A stretch of 64,000 nucleotides of DNA, taken from NCBI RefSeq assembly GCF_002943755.1, contig NZ_MQUB01000001.1, forward strand, positions 2,703,653-2,767,652. Reading direction: 5' to 3'. The translations under genes and the position numbers were made by a program. The stretch is from Aureitalea marina. Its GTDB lineage: Bacteria > Bacteroidota > Bacteroidia > Flavobacteriales > Flavobacteriaceae. Below the pieces are notes generated by a model, which worked only from the letters and a program-made list of their open reading frames with translations, was not told the DNA's origin and searched no databases. Of this stretch, positions 17,113 to 25,298 are shown one piece after another (positions within the stretch are counted from its first letter, which is position 1; each line of letters begins with the position of its first letter).

Positions 17113-18186
17113 TTACTCTTCAACTGGTCGGATCAACTGTATATAAACAGGGAAATGGTCGCTATATCCACCAGCATACCGACCGTTTTGCATGGCCCGC
17201 ATTGGGTAGCCCTTATAAGGACCAGTTTTAGTGATGAGGAATTCTGGGTTGAAAATCCCTGATCTATACAGTTTGAAGGAGTTGTCTTTTCCGGTTATAA
17301 GTTTTCTAGAGACCAGGATCTGATCGAATAAGTTCCATCCATCGCGCCAGGCAAGGGTCCCTAGCCCCAGCTTAGACATTCGAATCATGGGGTTGTAAAG
17401 ACTGTGACTATTTGCTTGATCAATCTTATCAGTAGAGCCCAAGTCACTAAGTACACTTTTGTCAACTGGATCATCGTTCAAGTCTCCCATCACGATCAAT
17501 GCAGCATCTGGTTGTCGTTCGAAAAGGGAATCGGAAATTGAACGTGTTAATCGCGCTGCAGCTCTTCGGTGTTTGTAACTTTTCATCTTTCCACCTCGTC
17601 TGGAAGGCCAGTGGTTGACGATCACATGTATCATTTGATCTTCAAGTAGACCGCTCACCACCAGTTGGTCACGGGTATAGTATCGCTTGCTCAAGTCCTT
17701 TTCGTCCCAAAGTGGTAATTCGTATGAATGGGTATTTGTTGGGATGAAGTAGAGGGGATTGTAGATCAGACCCACATCAATCCCTCTTCGGTCTGGTGAG
17801 TCATGGTGGATTATTCTCAAATTGTATTGACCTAGGTGTTCAGTGTTGATCAAGTCTTCCAGAACCTTCTGGTTCTCTACTTCACAAACTCCTATCAGAA
17901 CGGGTGAGCGGTCAGTTGTTGATGCTCCAATTAAAGCTATCGTTTCGCTCAGCCGCTCGAGTTTTTGGTTGTAGCTCTTATCAGTCCATCGGTATTTCCC
18001 TGTTGGCGTCCATTCATGATCATAGGTCAAAGGGCTATCAATAGTGTCAAATAAGTTTTCCAGGTTGTAGAATGCGATGGTATGGACGCGATATGACTTT
18101 TTGATGTTCTCATTCTGATTATTCTGTCCAAGACATAAGTTAAGCGGAGAACATAGGAAAAATAGAGCGACAATTCTGTAATACAT
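17113..18186 (-). CDS. Secreted endonuclease/exonuclease/phosphatase (EEP) family protein
   Basis: A 357-residue Mg-dependent phosphodiesterase fold of the DNase I/ExoIII class, with a signal peptide (1-20, 'IVALFFLCSPLNLCLG') that sends it to the periplasm or cell surface. Active-site motifs are complete: 'FYNLENLFD', 'GVCEVEN' (metal Glu), 'SPDRRGIDVGLIY', 'NHWPSRRGG', 'GDLNDDP' and 'YSDHFPVY'. It is divergent from the TonB receptor/DUF5689 pair with 181 bases between them, which suggests a common role in extracellular nucleic acid breakdown and uptake. A second EEP gene without a signal peptide lies at 24280-25224. Substrate (DNA, RNA or another phosphodiester) is not settled. Confidence 0.9.
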   Translation of the reverse strand: MYYRIVALFFLCSPLNLCLGQNNQNENIKKSYRVHTIAFYNLENLFDTIDSPLTYDHEWTPTGKYRWTDKSYNQKLERLSETIALIGASTTDRSPVLIGVCEVENQKVLEDLINTEHLGQYNLRIIHHDSPDRRGIDVGLIYNPLYFIPTNTHSYELPLWDEKDLSKRYYTRDQLVVSGLLEDQMIHVIVNHWPSRRGGKMKSYKHRRAAARLTRSISDSLFERQPDAALIVMGDLNDDPVDKSVLSDLGSTDKIDQANSHSLYNPMIRMSKLGLGTLAWRDGWNLFDQILVSRKLITGKDNSFKLYRSGIFNPEFLITKTGPYKGYPMRAMQNGRYAGGYSDHFPVYIQLIRPVEE

Positions 18187-18215
18187 AAAACTTCATATGA
18201 GGGAGATTGGTTTGT

Positions 18216-18243
18216 CAAATCTAAATCTTGAGAAATTCTCCAA
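18216..18243 (-). promoter_or_regulatory. Two-part promoter for the secreted EEP gene
   Basis: On the - strand TTG (complement of 18241-18243), 17 bases, then TAGATTTG (complement of 18216-18223) fits the TTG-N17-23-TAnnTTTG consensus of Bacteroidota. The ATG is 30 bases further on. Confidence 0.55.
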
Positions 18244-18367
18244 GGGCTGAATTCTTGAATAGATAGATGCTTTTCAAGTATATGGATCAACTTGGCTTCT
18301 GGAACTTAAATCTCTCTTATACATTAGCCTCATCTTTTACCGGTGATCTCCCCCAAAGTGGACAATC

Positions 18368-21196
18368 TTGATTCGTTTGATTTGTGCTTTGTGCATGACC
18401 AGCAGCATTATGGCTCAGTCTGTCATTATTCACGGGAGGGTATATGAGGAACACAGTATGCTTCCTTTACAAGGTGTAGAGGTTCAATTTCTCGACTTGG
18501 AGTTAAAAGTCCAAACCAACACGAATGGGGAGTTTGTATTCCCGCCGCAGTCCAAAATGACTGGTCATCGTCAATTGCAGTTTTCTCTAACAGGGTATCG
18601 CTCGCTCAAGTTGAATATGATTGTGGAGGACCAGGACAGTATTGGCTTAGATCCGATCATTATTTCGGTAGACATAAACTCGGTTGAGGACAGTAGTTCG
18701 ATCATTGAATTAGTTGCAGATGATGTAGATCGCGCTGGTTTCGAATCCTATACAAGTCCACAGTTGCTTTCGTCCTCCAAGGATGTTTTTACCAGGGCAG
18801 CGGCCTATGATTTTAGCGCCACTTTCTTTAGGCAAAGAGGCTTGGGTTCTCGATTCCGACGGGTGCTGATCAACGGACAAGTGATGAATGATCCGGTGAC
18901 GGGCTTGGCAAACTGGTCTCTCTGGGGCGGATTGAACGATGGGTTCCGAAGGCAAGAATTATTCCCGCACTCCAGGATGAGTCCTTATCACAACGGGAGT
19001 TTGGCTGGAGTTACATCTTTTCAATTAGATCCGATGCTTTATCCAAAACGTACTAGTGTAACCGCATCCTTGTCCAACAGGAACTACGGAAGTCGCATCA
19101 TCGGTTCCTATTTTTCAGGTTTACTCAGGAATAATTGGTCTATCGGGCTTGTTGGGTCGTTGCGCTCAGGGCAAGGTTATTTCGAAGGATCCGCTTATCA
19201 GGCGTATGGCGTGATGTTAATGGCTAGCAAACAATTGACCGATAGATCATCCTTGGTTGGCTGGGCGGCTTATACTCCTACCATCAGGGGGTTGAATTCT
19301 TCCCTGACCAATGAGGTATCACAGCTAAAGAGCAAGGATTACAATCCGAACTGGGGTTGGATGGGAGATAGACAAAGGAATAGTCGTGAACGGTCTGTTC
19401 GCATGCCTTTAGGTCAATTGTCGTATAGACATGGATTTGGGAATGGGTCGGACTGGGCAATCACTTTGGGATATGCCCATGGGTATATCGGTACAACGCG
19501 CATTGACTACGGAGGAACTCAAGCTCGGGTCACAACGGATGGTCAAACATATTTTATTGGGGGTGGGCGAAATCCTCGACCAGACTACTATCAGAATTTA
19601 CCGAGCTATCAATTGAGAGAGGCGGAACCGAGCCCAATTGATTATCAGAATGCCCTTTTATCGCAAAGTGATTTTGAGTCTAACGGGCAGCTGGATTGGG
19701 AGGACATATTCAGTGTCAACAGCTCAAACGCGCTGGTCGGAAACAATGCTGTCTATATTCAGAGTCAAGACCGTCAACAGACCGATAGAATCTGGCTCAG
19801 TTCACAATTTAACTCAGCTCATTTAAATCATTATAACTGGAGAGCTTCTCTTTCTATTCTGCGATCCAGAGACGAATTTTTTGCATATGTAGTTGATGAA
19901 TTGTTGGGACACGGATTTTTGGATATCGATCAGTTTGCCGATGCTCAAGAAGAGCGGCTGGCGTCTGAAGTTGCCCAGTCCGATCTTAGAAACCCGAATA
20001 GGATTGTCCGGAAAGGAGATAAATACAAGTACAATTATGTCTTGAATACAAATAGCGCCACACTGGATTTCTGGATGAGCTTTCGCAAGCGAGCTTGGCA
20101 GGTTGAACTTGGCGTAAATGGAGGGGTAGCTCGATTTCAACGAGAAGGGTTGTACGAAAACGGCTTGTTCCCAGGGGGCAATTCGCTGGGGAAGTCAGAC
20201 CCGATATCGCTGAGTAATTTCGGGTTGAAGTTAATGGGGCAATATCGTTTGGAAGGACGTCATGTAATTGATCTTGACTTTGTCGGAATTCTGGAGACTC
20301 CACCCGCAAGGTCAATATTTATAAACCCCAGGCAAAATAATTTTCTGCTCACCAATCTTCAAAACGAGAAGTACCTTGGATTGAACCTGGGCTATCATTT
20401 GCGATATCCAGGATTAAAAATTGATGTATCGGCCTATGGTCTTCTTAGGTCAGATTATAATAGGACACAGTACTATTTTACAGAGGATATAGCGGGACGC
20501 GGTAAGGATAATGCCGCTTTCGTACAAGAAGAACTAAGTGGGATTTCGAGCCGGCATATTGGATTCGAATGGGGAGTGGAATGGGAAGCCATGGCGGGAG
20601 TTAGTATGAGAACAGCTGGTTCTGTGGGTCAATTTATATATATCAATAATCCGGAAATATTTCTACACAGTGAGGACTTTCAGGGCTATCAAATAGGATC
20701 GGGTAAGTCAAGCTTGTCTGGTTATCATCTTCCTGTGGGACCGCAGACTGCAATTCAGTTTGGTATTGATTACCGAAGTGAGGATTTCTTTTGGATAGGA
20801 TGCTCGGCCAATTACTTTGCTCGTTCCTTTACTGGGGTGAGTGCGCTGGCGCGCTCTTCTAACTTCCACTTGGATTATGATGGTCTGCCGATTGTTGATT
20901 ACGATCCCCACATAGCTAAACGGATTTTAGCCCAAAAGAAACTGCCAGACTTTGTGATTTTCAATTTGGTTGGAGGAAAATCCTGGTTGATTGATGGGGT
21001 GATAGTGGGCGTATTTGTCTCATTGAATAATGTGTTGAATCATCGATATGTAACCGGTGCGAGAGAATCTTCTCGCTATGCAAATTATCGGGAGGCTGCT
21101 AAGGACTTGGGAAGGCTTTATGGCCCTTTATTCGGCATCAAATCCTTTCCGGGTATGGGGACTACCTACTTCTTAAATATTTATTTGAAACGTTAG
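18368..21196 (+). CDS. TonB-dependent receptor, second in window
   Basis: A 942-residue outer-membrane receptor. A TTG at 18368 gives a signal peptide ending 'SSIMAQ'; a later in-frame ATG (residue 10) would leave it too short. A carboxypeptidase-like domain (about 18-100; 'IHGRVYEEHSMLPLQGVEV') is followed by a plug ('FRQRGLGSRFRRVLINGQ', 'GLANWSLWGGLND') and a barrel. The C-terminus 'TYFLNIYLKR' ends in Arg rather than the usual aromatic residue. The codon and base composition are AT-richer than in the receptor at 14 kb. It is followed six bases later by the DUF5689 lipoprotein, probably its surface partner, and divergent from a secreted nuclease. Confidence 0.88.
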   Translation: MIRLICALCMTSSIMAQSVIIHGRVYEEHSMLPLQGVEVQFLDLELKVQTNTNGEFVFPPQSKMTGHRQLQFSLTGYRSLKLNMIVEDQDSIGLDPIIISVDINSVEDSSSIIELVADDVDRAGFESYTSPQLLSSSKDVFTRAAAYDFSATFFRQRGLGSRFRRVLINGQVMNDPVTGLANWSLWGGLNDGFRRQELFPHSRMSPYHNGSLAGVTSFQLDPMLYPKRTSVTASLSNRNYGSRIIGSYFSGLLRNNWSIGLVGSLRSGQGYFEGSAYQAYGVMLMASKQLTDRSSLVGWAAYTPTIRGLNSSLTNEVSQLKSKDYNPNWGWMGDRQRNSRERSVRMPLGQLSYRHGFGNGSDWAITLGYAHGYIGTTRIDYGGTQARVTTDGQTYFIGGGRNPRPDYYQNLPSYQLREAEPSPIDYQNALLSQSDFESNGQLDWEDIFSVNSSNALVGNNAVYIQSQDRQQTDRIWLSSQFNSAHLNHYNWRASLSILRSRDEFFAYVVDELLGHGFLDIDQFADAQEERLASEVAQSDLRNPNRIVRKGDKYKYNYVLNTNSATLDFWMSFRKRAWQVELGVNGGVARFQREGLYENGLFPGGNSLGKSDPISLSNFGLKLMGQYRLEGRHVIDLDFVGILETPPARSIFINPRQNNFLLTNLQNEKYLGLNLGYHLRYPGLKIDVSAYGLLRSDYNRTQYYFTEDIAGRGKDNAAFVQEELSGISSRHIGFEWGVEWEAMAGVSMRTAGSVGQFIYINNPEIFLHSEDFQGYQIGSGKSSLSGYHLPVGPQTAIQFGIDYRSEDFFWIGCSANYFARSFTGVSALARSSNFHLDYDGLPIVDYDPHIAKRILAQKKLPDFVIFNLVGGKSWLIDGVIVGVFVSLNNVLNHRYVTGARESSRYANYREAAKDLGRLYGPLFGIKSFPGMGTTYFLNIYLKR

Positions 21197-21202
21197 TACA
21201 TT

Positions 21203-22570
21203 ATGAAACATTTGGTCTTATTATGGTTTGGGCTACAACTATTTTACGCCTGTCAACCGATCGATAGGCTTACTTATCAAGGAGAAGATATCGACTTTTC
21301 TTCTCCGGAAAGAATAGTCTCTATCCCCGCTCTCATAGGAGACTATTCTCAAAGAACAGAACCCGTGCTTTACAATGATTCTACTTTGTTTGTAAGCGGG
21401 TTTGTCGTTTCTAGCGATCGCAGTGGAAATTTTTACAAAGAGCTCATCATTCAAGACCAACCTTCCAATCCAGAATCGGGGCTAAGGGTGTTGATCAATT
21501 CGACCCAGTTGTACACCAGGTATCCAATTGGCAGGAGGATTTTTATACGTCTTTACGGGCTTACACTAGACCTTGCCAATGGAATTTATACCCTGGGAAT
21601 TGCTGATAATTCCGGAATGCAAGGAATTCATACTAAGTCGGAAGACTATCTTATCTGGAGGGATACACTTGAAGTTCAAATCACTCCATTGAACCTAAAC
21701 GTTTCAGATTTGCCCGAAATGGAAGAAGAATCGGCTTCCGCGAAATCGGTTAACAGATGGGTCAGCCTGGCAGATTTTCAATTTAATCGCAATGAGGTGC
21801 TCTCAGAACCTCCTATGACTTTTGCGTCAGAATCAACTGATCAATTCGACGGGGAAAGGTTGTTGGAAAGTTGTCTGGACAATCAGCAAATTATTTTGAG
21901 TACTTCGGTGTATTCGGATTTCAAATCGATCTCATTGCCCGAAGGAAGAGGTGAAATTCATGGAATCCTAACTAAGAACTTCTTCGGGGATGCGTACAAT
22001 CTTGTTGTGAATGACCCACTCGATATTGAATTCGTGAATGCGGAGCGCTGTGATCCACCCCCGGCCTTTGTGTTTGAAGATTTTAATGGATTTGATGGAT
22101 TCGATGAAGTAGAAGATTCTGGGTGGAGAAGTGTCAATCTTTACTATGAGGAATTAGGCTGGTCATTGGGTGAATTCGACGGAAACAAATACCTCCAGAT
22201 TTCAGGTTATAACTCTGACGAAGATGAAATTGAAGTGTGGTTGATCAGCCCCATAGTCGACATGGATCAAACGGTAGATGAAAGTATTGCTTTGGATATC
22301 CAAACCAGTTTTAACAATGGCGCAGAACTGAGACTTTGGTACTCCGATGACTATAACGGCGAAGTTGAAGAGGCAAATTGGTATCCCTTGGAGATAACTA
22401 TCCCTGAAGGGTCGGAAAGTGGCTTTGGAGAATTCGAAGAAACTGTATCCCAAGACCTCACCCATCTCGTGGGGACTATACATTTTGCCTTTTCCTATTC
22501 GGGCTCAGACCCTGGCGCAACCACTCGTTTTCATTTGGATAATTGGACAGTGAGAGGGACAAGTGAATAA
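21203..22570 (+). CDS. DUF5689 lipoprotein with choice-of-anchor J-like C-terminal domain
   Basis: A 455-residue surface lipoprotein: 'LVLLWFGLQLFYAC' gives a lipobox with Cys17. The N-terminal half (about 35-280) fits DUF5689, a Bacteroidota domain with an OB-fold-like pattern ('LFVSGFVVSSDRSGNFYKEL', 'GLRVLINST', 'GRRIFIRLYGLTLDLANG'). The C-terminal part (about 290-455) begins 'AFVFEDFNGFDGFDEVE' and ends 'TTRFHLDNWTVRGTSE', matching the jelly-roll choice-of-anchor J pattern. It sits six bases after the TonB receptor, in the place a SusD-like or other surface ligand-binding partner would take. The ligand is unknown; the OB-like half and the nearby nuclease point to nucleic acid. Confidence 0.82.
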   Translation: MKHLVLLWFGLQLFYACQPIDRLTYQGEDIDFSSPERIVSIPALIGDYSQRTEPVLYNDSTLFVSGFVVSSDRSGNFYKELIIQDQPSNPESGLRVLINSTQLYTRYPIGRRIFIRLYGLTLDLANGIYTLGIADNSGMQGIHTKSEDYLIWRDTLEVQITPLNLNVSDLPEMEEESASAKSVNRWVSLADFQFNRNEVLSEPPMTFASESTDQFDGERLLESCLDNQQIILSTSVYSDFKSISLPEGRGEIHGILTKNFFGDAYNLVVNDPLDIEFVNAERCDPPPAFVFEDFNGFDGFDEVEDSGWRSVNLYYEELGWSLGEFDGNKYLQISGYNSDEDEIEVWLISPIVDMDQTVDESIALDIQTSFNNGAELRLWYSDDYNGEVEEANWYPLEITIPEGSESGFGEFEETVSQDLTHLVGTIHFAFSYSGSDPGATTRFHLDNWTVRGTSE

Positions 22571-22609
22571 AATTCATTTAAAAAGTTTACATATACAGAA
22601 ACCTTTTAT

Positions 22610-22617
22610 TAATTTTG
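22610..22617 (+). promoter_or_regulatory. TAnnTTTG (-7) element upstream of toxin-antitoxin pair
   Basis: TAATTTTG, 13 bases before the GTG at 22631, in a very AT-rich 60-base gap. It gives the pair its own promoter and a leader of only a few bases. Confidence 0.45.
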
Positions 22618-22630
22618 AAACTAATAAACC

Positions 22631-22969
22631 GTGAAAGCGAGGTTTGAAGTAGTCTTACTTGAAGAGGCAATTATTTTTCTTGACAGTCTCGATGGAAAGA
22701 CCAGGGAAAAAATTTTATTTAATCTTGACAATTCGAGATTTGTAATTGACCCTAAGTTATTTAAAAAGCTGGCTGAGAATGTCTGGGAGTTTCGCACAAT
22801 TTACAAAGGAATTAGTTATCGTTTATTCGCTTTTTGGGACAAGAGGGATAATGTAAGAACACTAGTTATTGTTAGTCACGGTTTTAAAAAGAAAATGAAT
22901 AGAGTGCCGATAAGAGAAATTAGAAAGACTCAAAAAATCAGATTAACTTATATCAATAATGAAAACTAA
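22631..22969 (+). CDS. HigB/RelE-superfamily toxin (phage Gp49-like)
   Basis: A 112-residue basic protein of the HigB branch of RelE-like mRNA interferases, which cut mRNA at the ribosome. Family features are 'FLDSLDGKTREKILFNL', 'KKLAENVWEFRTIYKGISYRL' and 'LVIVSHGFKKKMNRVP'. The start is GTG at 22631. The toxin gene precedes and overlaps the antitoxin by 11 bases, the usual HigBA order. GC is only about 35% on hand-counted lines, the lowest in the window, consistent with acquisition. No defect is visible, so it is probably functional. Confidence 0.9.
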   Translation: MKARFEVVLLEEAIIFLDSLDGKTREKILFNLDNSRFVIDPKLFKKLAENVWEFRTIYKGISYRLFAFWDKRDNVRTLVIVSHGFKKKMNRVPIREIRKTQKIRLTYINNEN

Positions 22970-23285
22970 AGAGCAAGCACGAGTTAGTTCGAACAGGATG
23001 ATGACCCTCGATCAATACAAGGACAAGCAACTTGGTCTCCCAGGTAGCCCTACCCGTGACCAATATGAATTTGATCTGAAGGTAAAGGTCATGGGTGATA
23101 TGATCAAGGCAGTTCGAAAAGAACGTGGCCTGACCCAACAGCAACTTGGAGAATTAATTGGGGTACAAAAAGCCCAGATCTCCCGTTTAGAAAGGAACAC
23201 CAAGAATATCACAGTTGGAACTATATTGAAAGTCTTTCAAGCCCTTCAGGCACAAATCAGATTTACCGTTCAACTCGAATCATAA
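22959..23285 (+). CDS. HigA-type antitoxin, XRE helix-turn-helix
   Basis: A 108-residue antitoxin that should neutralise the preceding toxin and repress the pair. The N-terminal half is basic and flexible. The C-terminal half is an XRE helix-turn-helix (about 46-100; 'RKERGLTQQQLGELIGVQKA', 'ISRLERN', 'TVGTILKVFQAL'). It overlaps the toxin by 11 bases and its end overlaps the convergent PorP/SprF gene by six. Confidence 0.9.
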   Translation: MKTKEQARVSSNRMMTLDQYKDKQLGLPGSPTRDQYEFDLKVKVMGDMIKAVRKERGLTQQQLGELIGVQKAQISRLERNTKNITVGTILKVFQALQAQIRFTVQLES

Positions 23286-24236
23286 AAACCTCGGCGGGAT
23301 CACCCGGCCGCCATCGCCAAAGACAATATCGAAGGAGAGAATGATCTCGTGGGAAGCGCCACCCACATTGCTCAACGGAGAGACCACCGCATCATAGGCG
23401 TAGCCGATTCGCATCATGTCAGAAACCCAAATACCCACAAGGCCAGAGAAAGAATCTCCCAATCGATAGGACACCCCACCTTCAACTGTATTTACAATTA
23501 AGACATTCATATTGATGTCGAAGGTCCAGGGAGATCGAAAGGTTCCTTTTAGCATGGCCGATGGCCTTAGGGAAAGATCATCAGAGACCACCAGCAGATA
23601 ACCTCCAGCGATAAACATATGGTTGCGCTCATTGCCGTATTTCAGGCCGTTCTCGTCCAGGTGGACCGAGGTCAGCAAATTGGGTACAGACAGGGAGATA
23701 AAATAGTCTGAGGTATAGTAATAAGCCCCAATTCCGAAATTCGGATATACTTTGCTAATATCCTGGCTAAAGAAAGGATCAAGAGGGTCTACCACATCCA
23801 GTTCCGTCAGACCGACGTCATGGAAGGTCGCTCCAGCTTTAAGACCCAGAGCCAGGTATTGGTCCCGGCCAAACTGTAGCGTATAGGAATAATCTGCGTA
23901 GACATTGGTCTCTTGTACCGGCCCTAATCGGTCCCTGATAGCAGATAATCCCAGGCCGGACTCTTCGCCAAAAGGGGAGTGGGCACTGAACGTGTAGGTC
24001 TCAGGTGCTCCCTCCAGGCCAGACCACTGGTTGCGGTACAACAGATTGGCGTTGAGCAGACCTTGTGACCCCGCATAGGCTGGATTCACCACAGAAAGGT
24101 TATACCGGTACTGGGTATAATGCGGGTCTTGCTGTGCAAAAGTAGATACTGAAACAAGCGCCAGTAAATACAGGCACCTCAGGGGGACGGATATGTGCTT
24201 TATACAGAACAAAACAGCGGAAGGCAAGCTAATCAA
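23280..24236 (-). CDS. Type IX secretion PorP/SprF family outer-membrane protein
   Basis: An outer-membrane barrel-like protein of the PorP/SprF family, which supports secretion or surface attachment of T9SS substrates. After a signal peptide ('LYLLALVSVSTFAQ') comes the family hallmark 'QDPHYTQYRYNLSVVNPAYA', then 'LLYRNQWSGLEGAPETYTF'. The end 'VNTVEGGVSYRLGDSF' and 'DMMRIGYAYD' is also typical. The frame opens at a TTG (24236); no ATG gives an intact signal peptide, so the exact start is uncertain. Family members usually follow a gene for a giant adhesin (SprB-like); none is here. Confidence 0.9.
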   Translation of the reverse strand: MISLPSAVLFCIKHISVPLRCLYLLALVSVSTFAQQDPHYTQYRYNLSVVNPAYAGSQGLLNANLLYRNQWSGLEGAPETYTFSAHSPFGEESGLGLSAIRDRLGPVQETNVYADYSYTLQFGRDQYLALGLKAGATFHDVGLTELDVVDPLDPFFSQDISKVYPNFGIGAYYYTSDYFISLSVPNLLTSVHLDENGLKYGNERNHMFIAGGYLLVVSDDLSLRPSAMLKGTFRSPWTFDINMNVLIVNTVEGGVSYRLGDSFSGLVGIWVSDMMRIGYAYDAVVSPLSNVGGASHEIILSFDIVFGDGGRVIPPRFL

Positions 24237-24279
24237 ATTTGGTCAAAATAGGACGGCCGAAAGTCAATACCGATAAAAG

Positions 24280-25224
24280 CTATCGTTCCTCTCTCAGGTC
24301 GAAGAGGGTATAGACCGGGAAATGGTCACTGAAGCCGCCCAGGTACCGTCTTCCTGCGAACGTTCTGAAAGGGTTCCCTTTAAAACGCCCCCTAAATTCC
24401 CTGATGTCCTGTGGGCTATGGATATGTGCCTCCCTGAAGCGGAACGGATTGGGGTGTGGGTGTTGCAAATTAGGGCTCATCAGGATCTGGTCAAATAGGT
24501 TCCAGTTGTCCTGGTAATTCAAACTGCCTAATCCCCGCCTATGGAGATCTTCCATGGGGTTGTACAGACCATCGTCGGTCAAAGTCTTGACCGAGAGGCT
24601 ATGGGGGTCATCGTTTAAATCTCCCATAACAATGACTCGGGCGTTGGCGTCCTGTTCCCGGATGGCTTGGATGACCTCCAAGTTACGATTAGCAGCATCA
24701 ACACGTCGCGGTTCTGTCAGTTCCACTCCGGCCCTGCGGGACGGCCAATGATTTACCAGGACATGTACCCGGTGCCCGTTAAGTACCCCCTGTACATGAA
24801 GGATATCACGGGTAAAGTCCCGCTGTCCGCGTTCATTGACTAGGTGAAGGGTGTGGACCTGTTGCTGTTCTACGCGAAAGAAGCGTTTCCGATAGATAAG
24901 TGCCGTGTCGATCCCTCGTTCGTCAGGCGAATCAAAGTGGACCAGGTCATACCCCTTTTTTCTGAGGAACTTACTTTGTATCAACCTTCGGACCACCTCT
25001 TCGTTTTCCACTTCGGCTATCCCCAGTATGACAGGGCTGTGGCCAATATCCCGATAGCCTATGCTGGAGATGACCCTACCCAGTTTCTTCAGTTTCTTTT
25101 GGAGGCGTTTTTCATCCCACCTCCGGTCCGAATTCTCTGTGAAATCATCATCTAGGGTTTTCGGGTCATTTACTGTGTCGAATAGGTTCTCCAGATTGTA
25201 AAAGGCGATACAGAATTGGCTCAT
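24280..25224 (-). CDS. EEP family nuclease, cytoplasmic-type
   Basis: A 314-residue paralogue of the secreted EEP protein at 17113-18186. The same catalytic set is present: 'FYNLENLFDT', 'GIAEVENEEV', 'SPDERGIDTALIY', 'NHWPSRRAG', 'GDLNDDPHS', 'FSDHFPVY'. It begins 'MSQFCIAFYNLEN' with no signal peptide, so it should stay in the cytoplasm. GC content (about 50% on one counted line) matches the host background, unlike the secreted copy. It is divergent from hflX. Confidence 0.88.
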   Translation of the reverse strand: MSQFCIAFYNLENLFDTVNDPKTLDDDFTENSDRRWDEKRLQKKLKKLGRVISSIGYRDIGHSPVILGIAEVENEEVVRRLIQSKFLRKKGYDLVHFDSPDERGIDTALIYRKRFFRVEQQQVHTLHLVNERGQRDFTRDILHVQGVLNGHRVHVLVNHWPSRRAGVELTEPRRVDAANRNLEVIQAIREQDANARVIVMGDLNDDPHSLSVKTLTDDGLYNPMEDLHRRGLGSLNYQDNWNLFDQILMSPNLQHPHPNPFRFREAHIHSPQDIREFRGRFKGNPFRTFAGRRYLGGFSDHFPVYTLFDLREER

Positions 25225-25275
25225 AGGTCTTGATATTCAGGCTTAAATTACGAAAACAGGGTCATTTGGGTTTTG

Positions 25276-25283
25276 TACCTTTG
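25276..25283 (+). promoter_or_regulatory. TAnnTTTG (-7) element upstream of hflX
   Basis: TACCTTTG, 15 bases before the hflX ATG at 25299, in the divergent gap with the EEP gene. A -33 TTG at proper spacing is not seen. Confidence 0.4.
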
Positions 25284-25298
25284 GCGGGCACTATTGTT

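Larger units (their letters stand above)
17113..23285. other. Lower-GC segment, possible acquired block
   Basis: Sample lines counted by hand give about 40-45% GC here (about 35% in the toxin gene) against about 50-57% in hflX and neighbours. The block covers the secreted EEP nuclease, TonB receptor, DUF5689 lipoprotein and HigBA pair. No integrase, direct repeat or tRNA marks its edges, so transfer is an inference from composition only. Confidence 0.35.

Noticed and set aside
22571..22630. Attachment site or insertion-sequence end at the low-GC block
   Set aside because: I found no direct or inverted repeat pair at its edges and no transposase or integrase.
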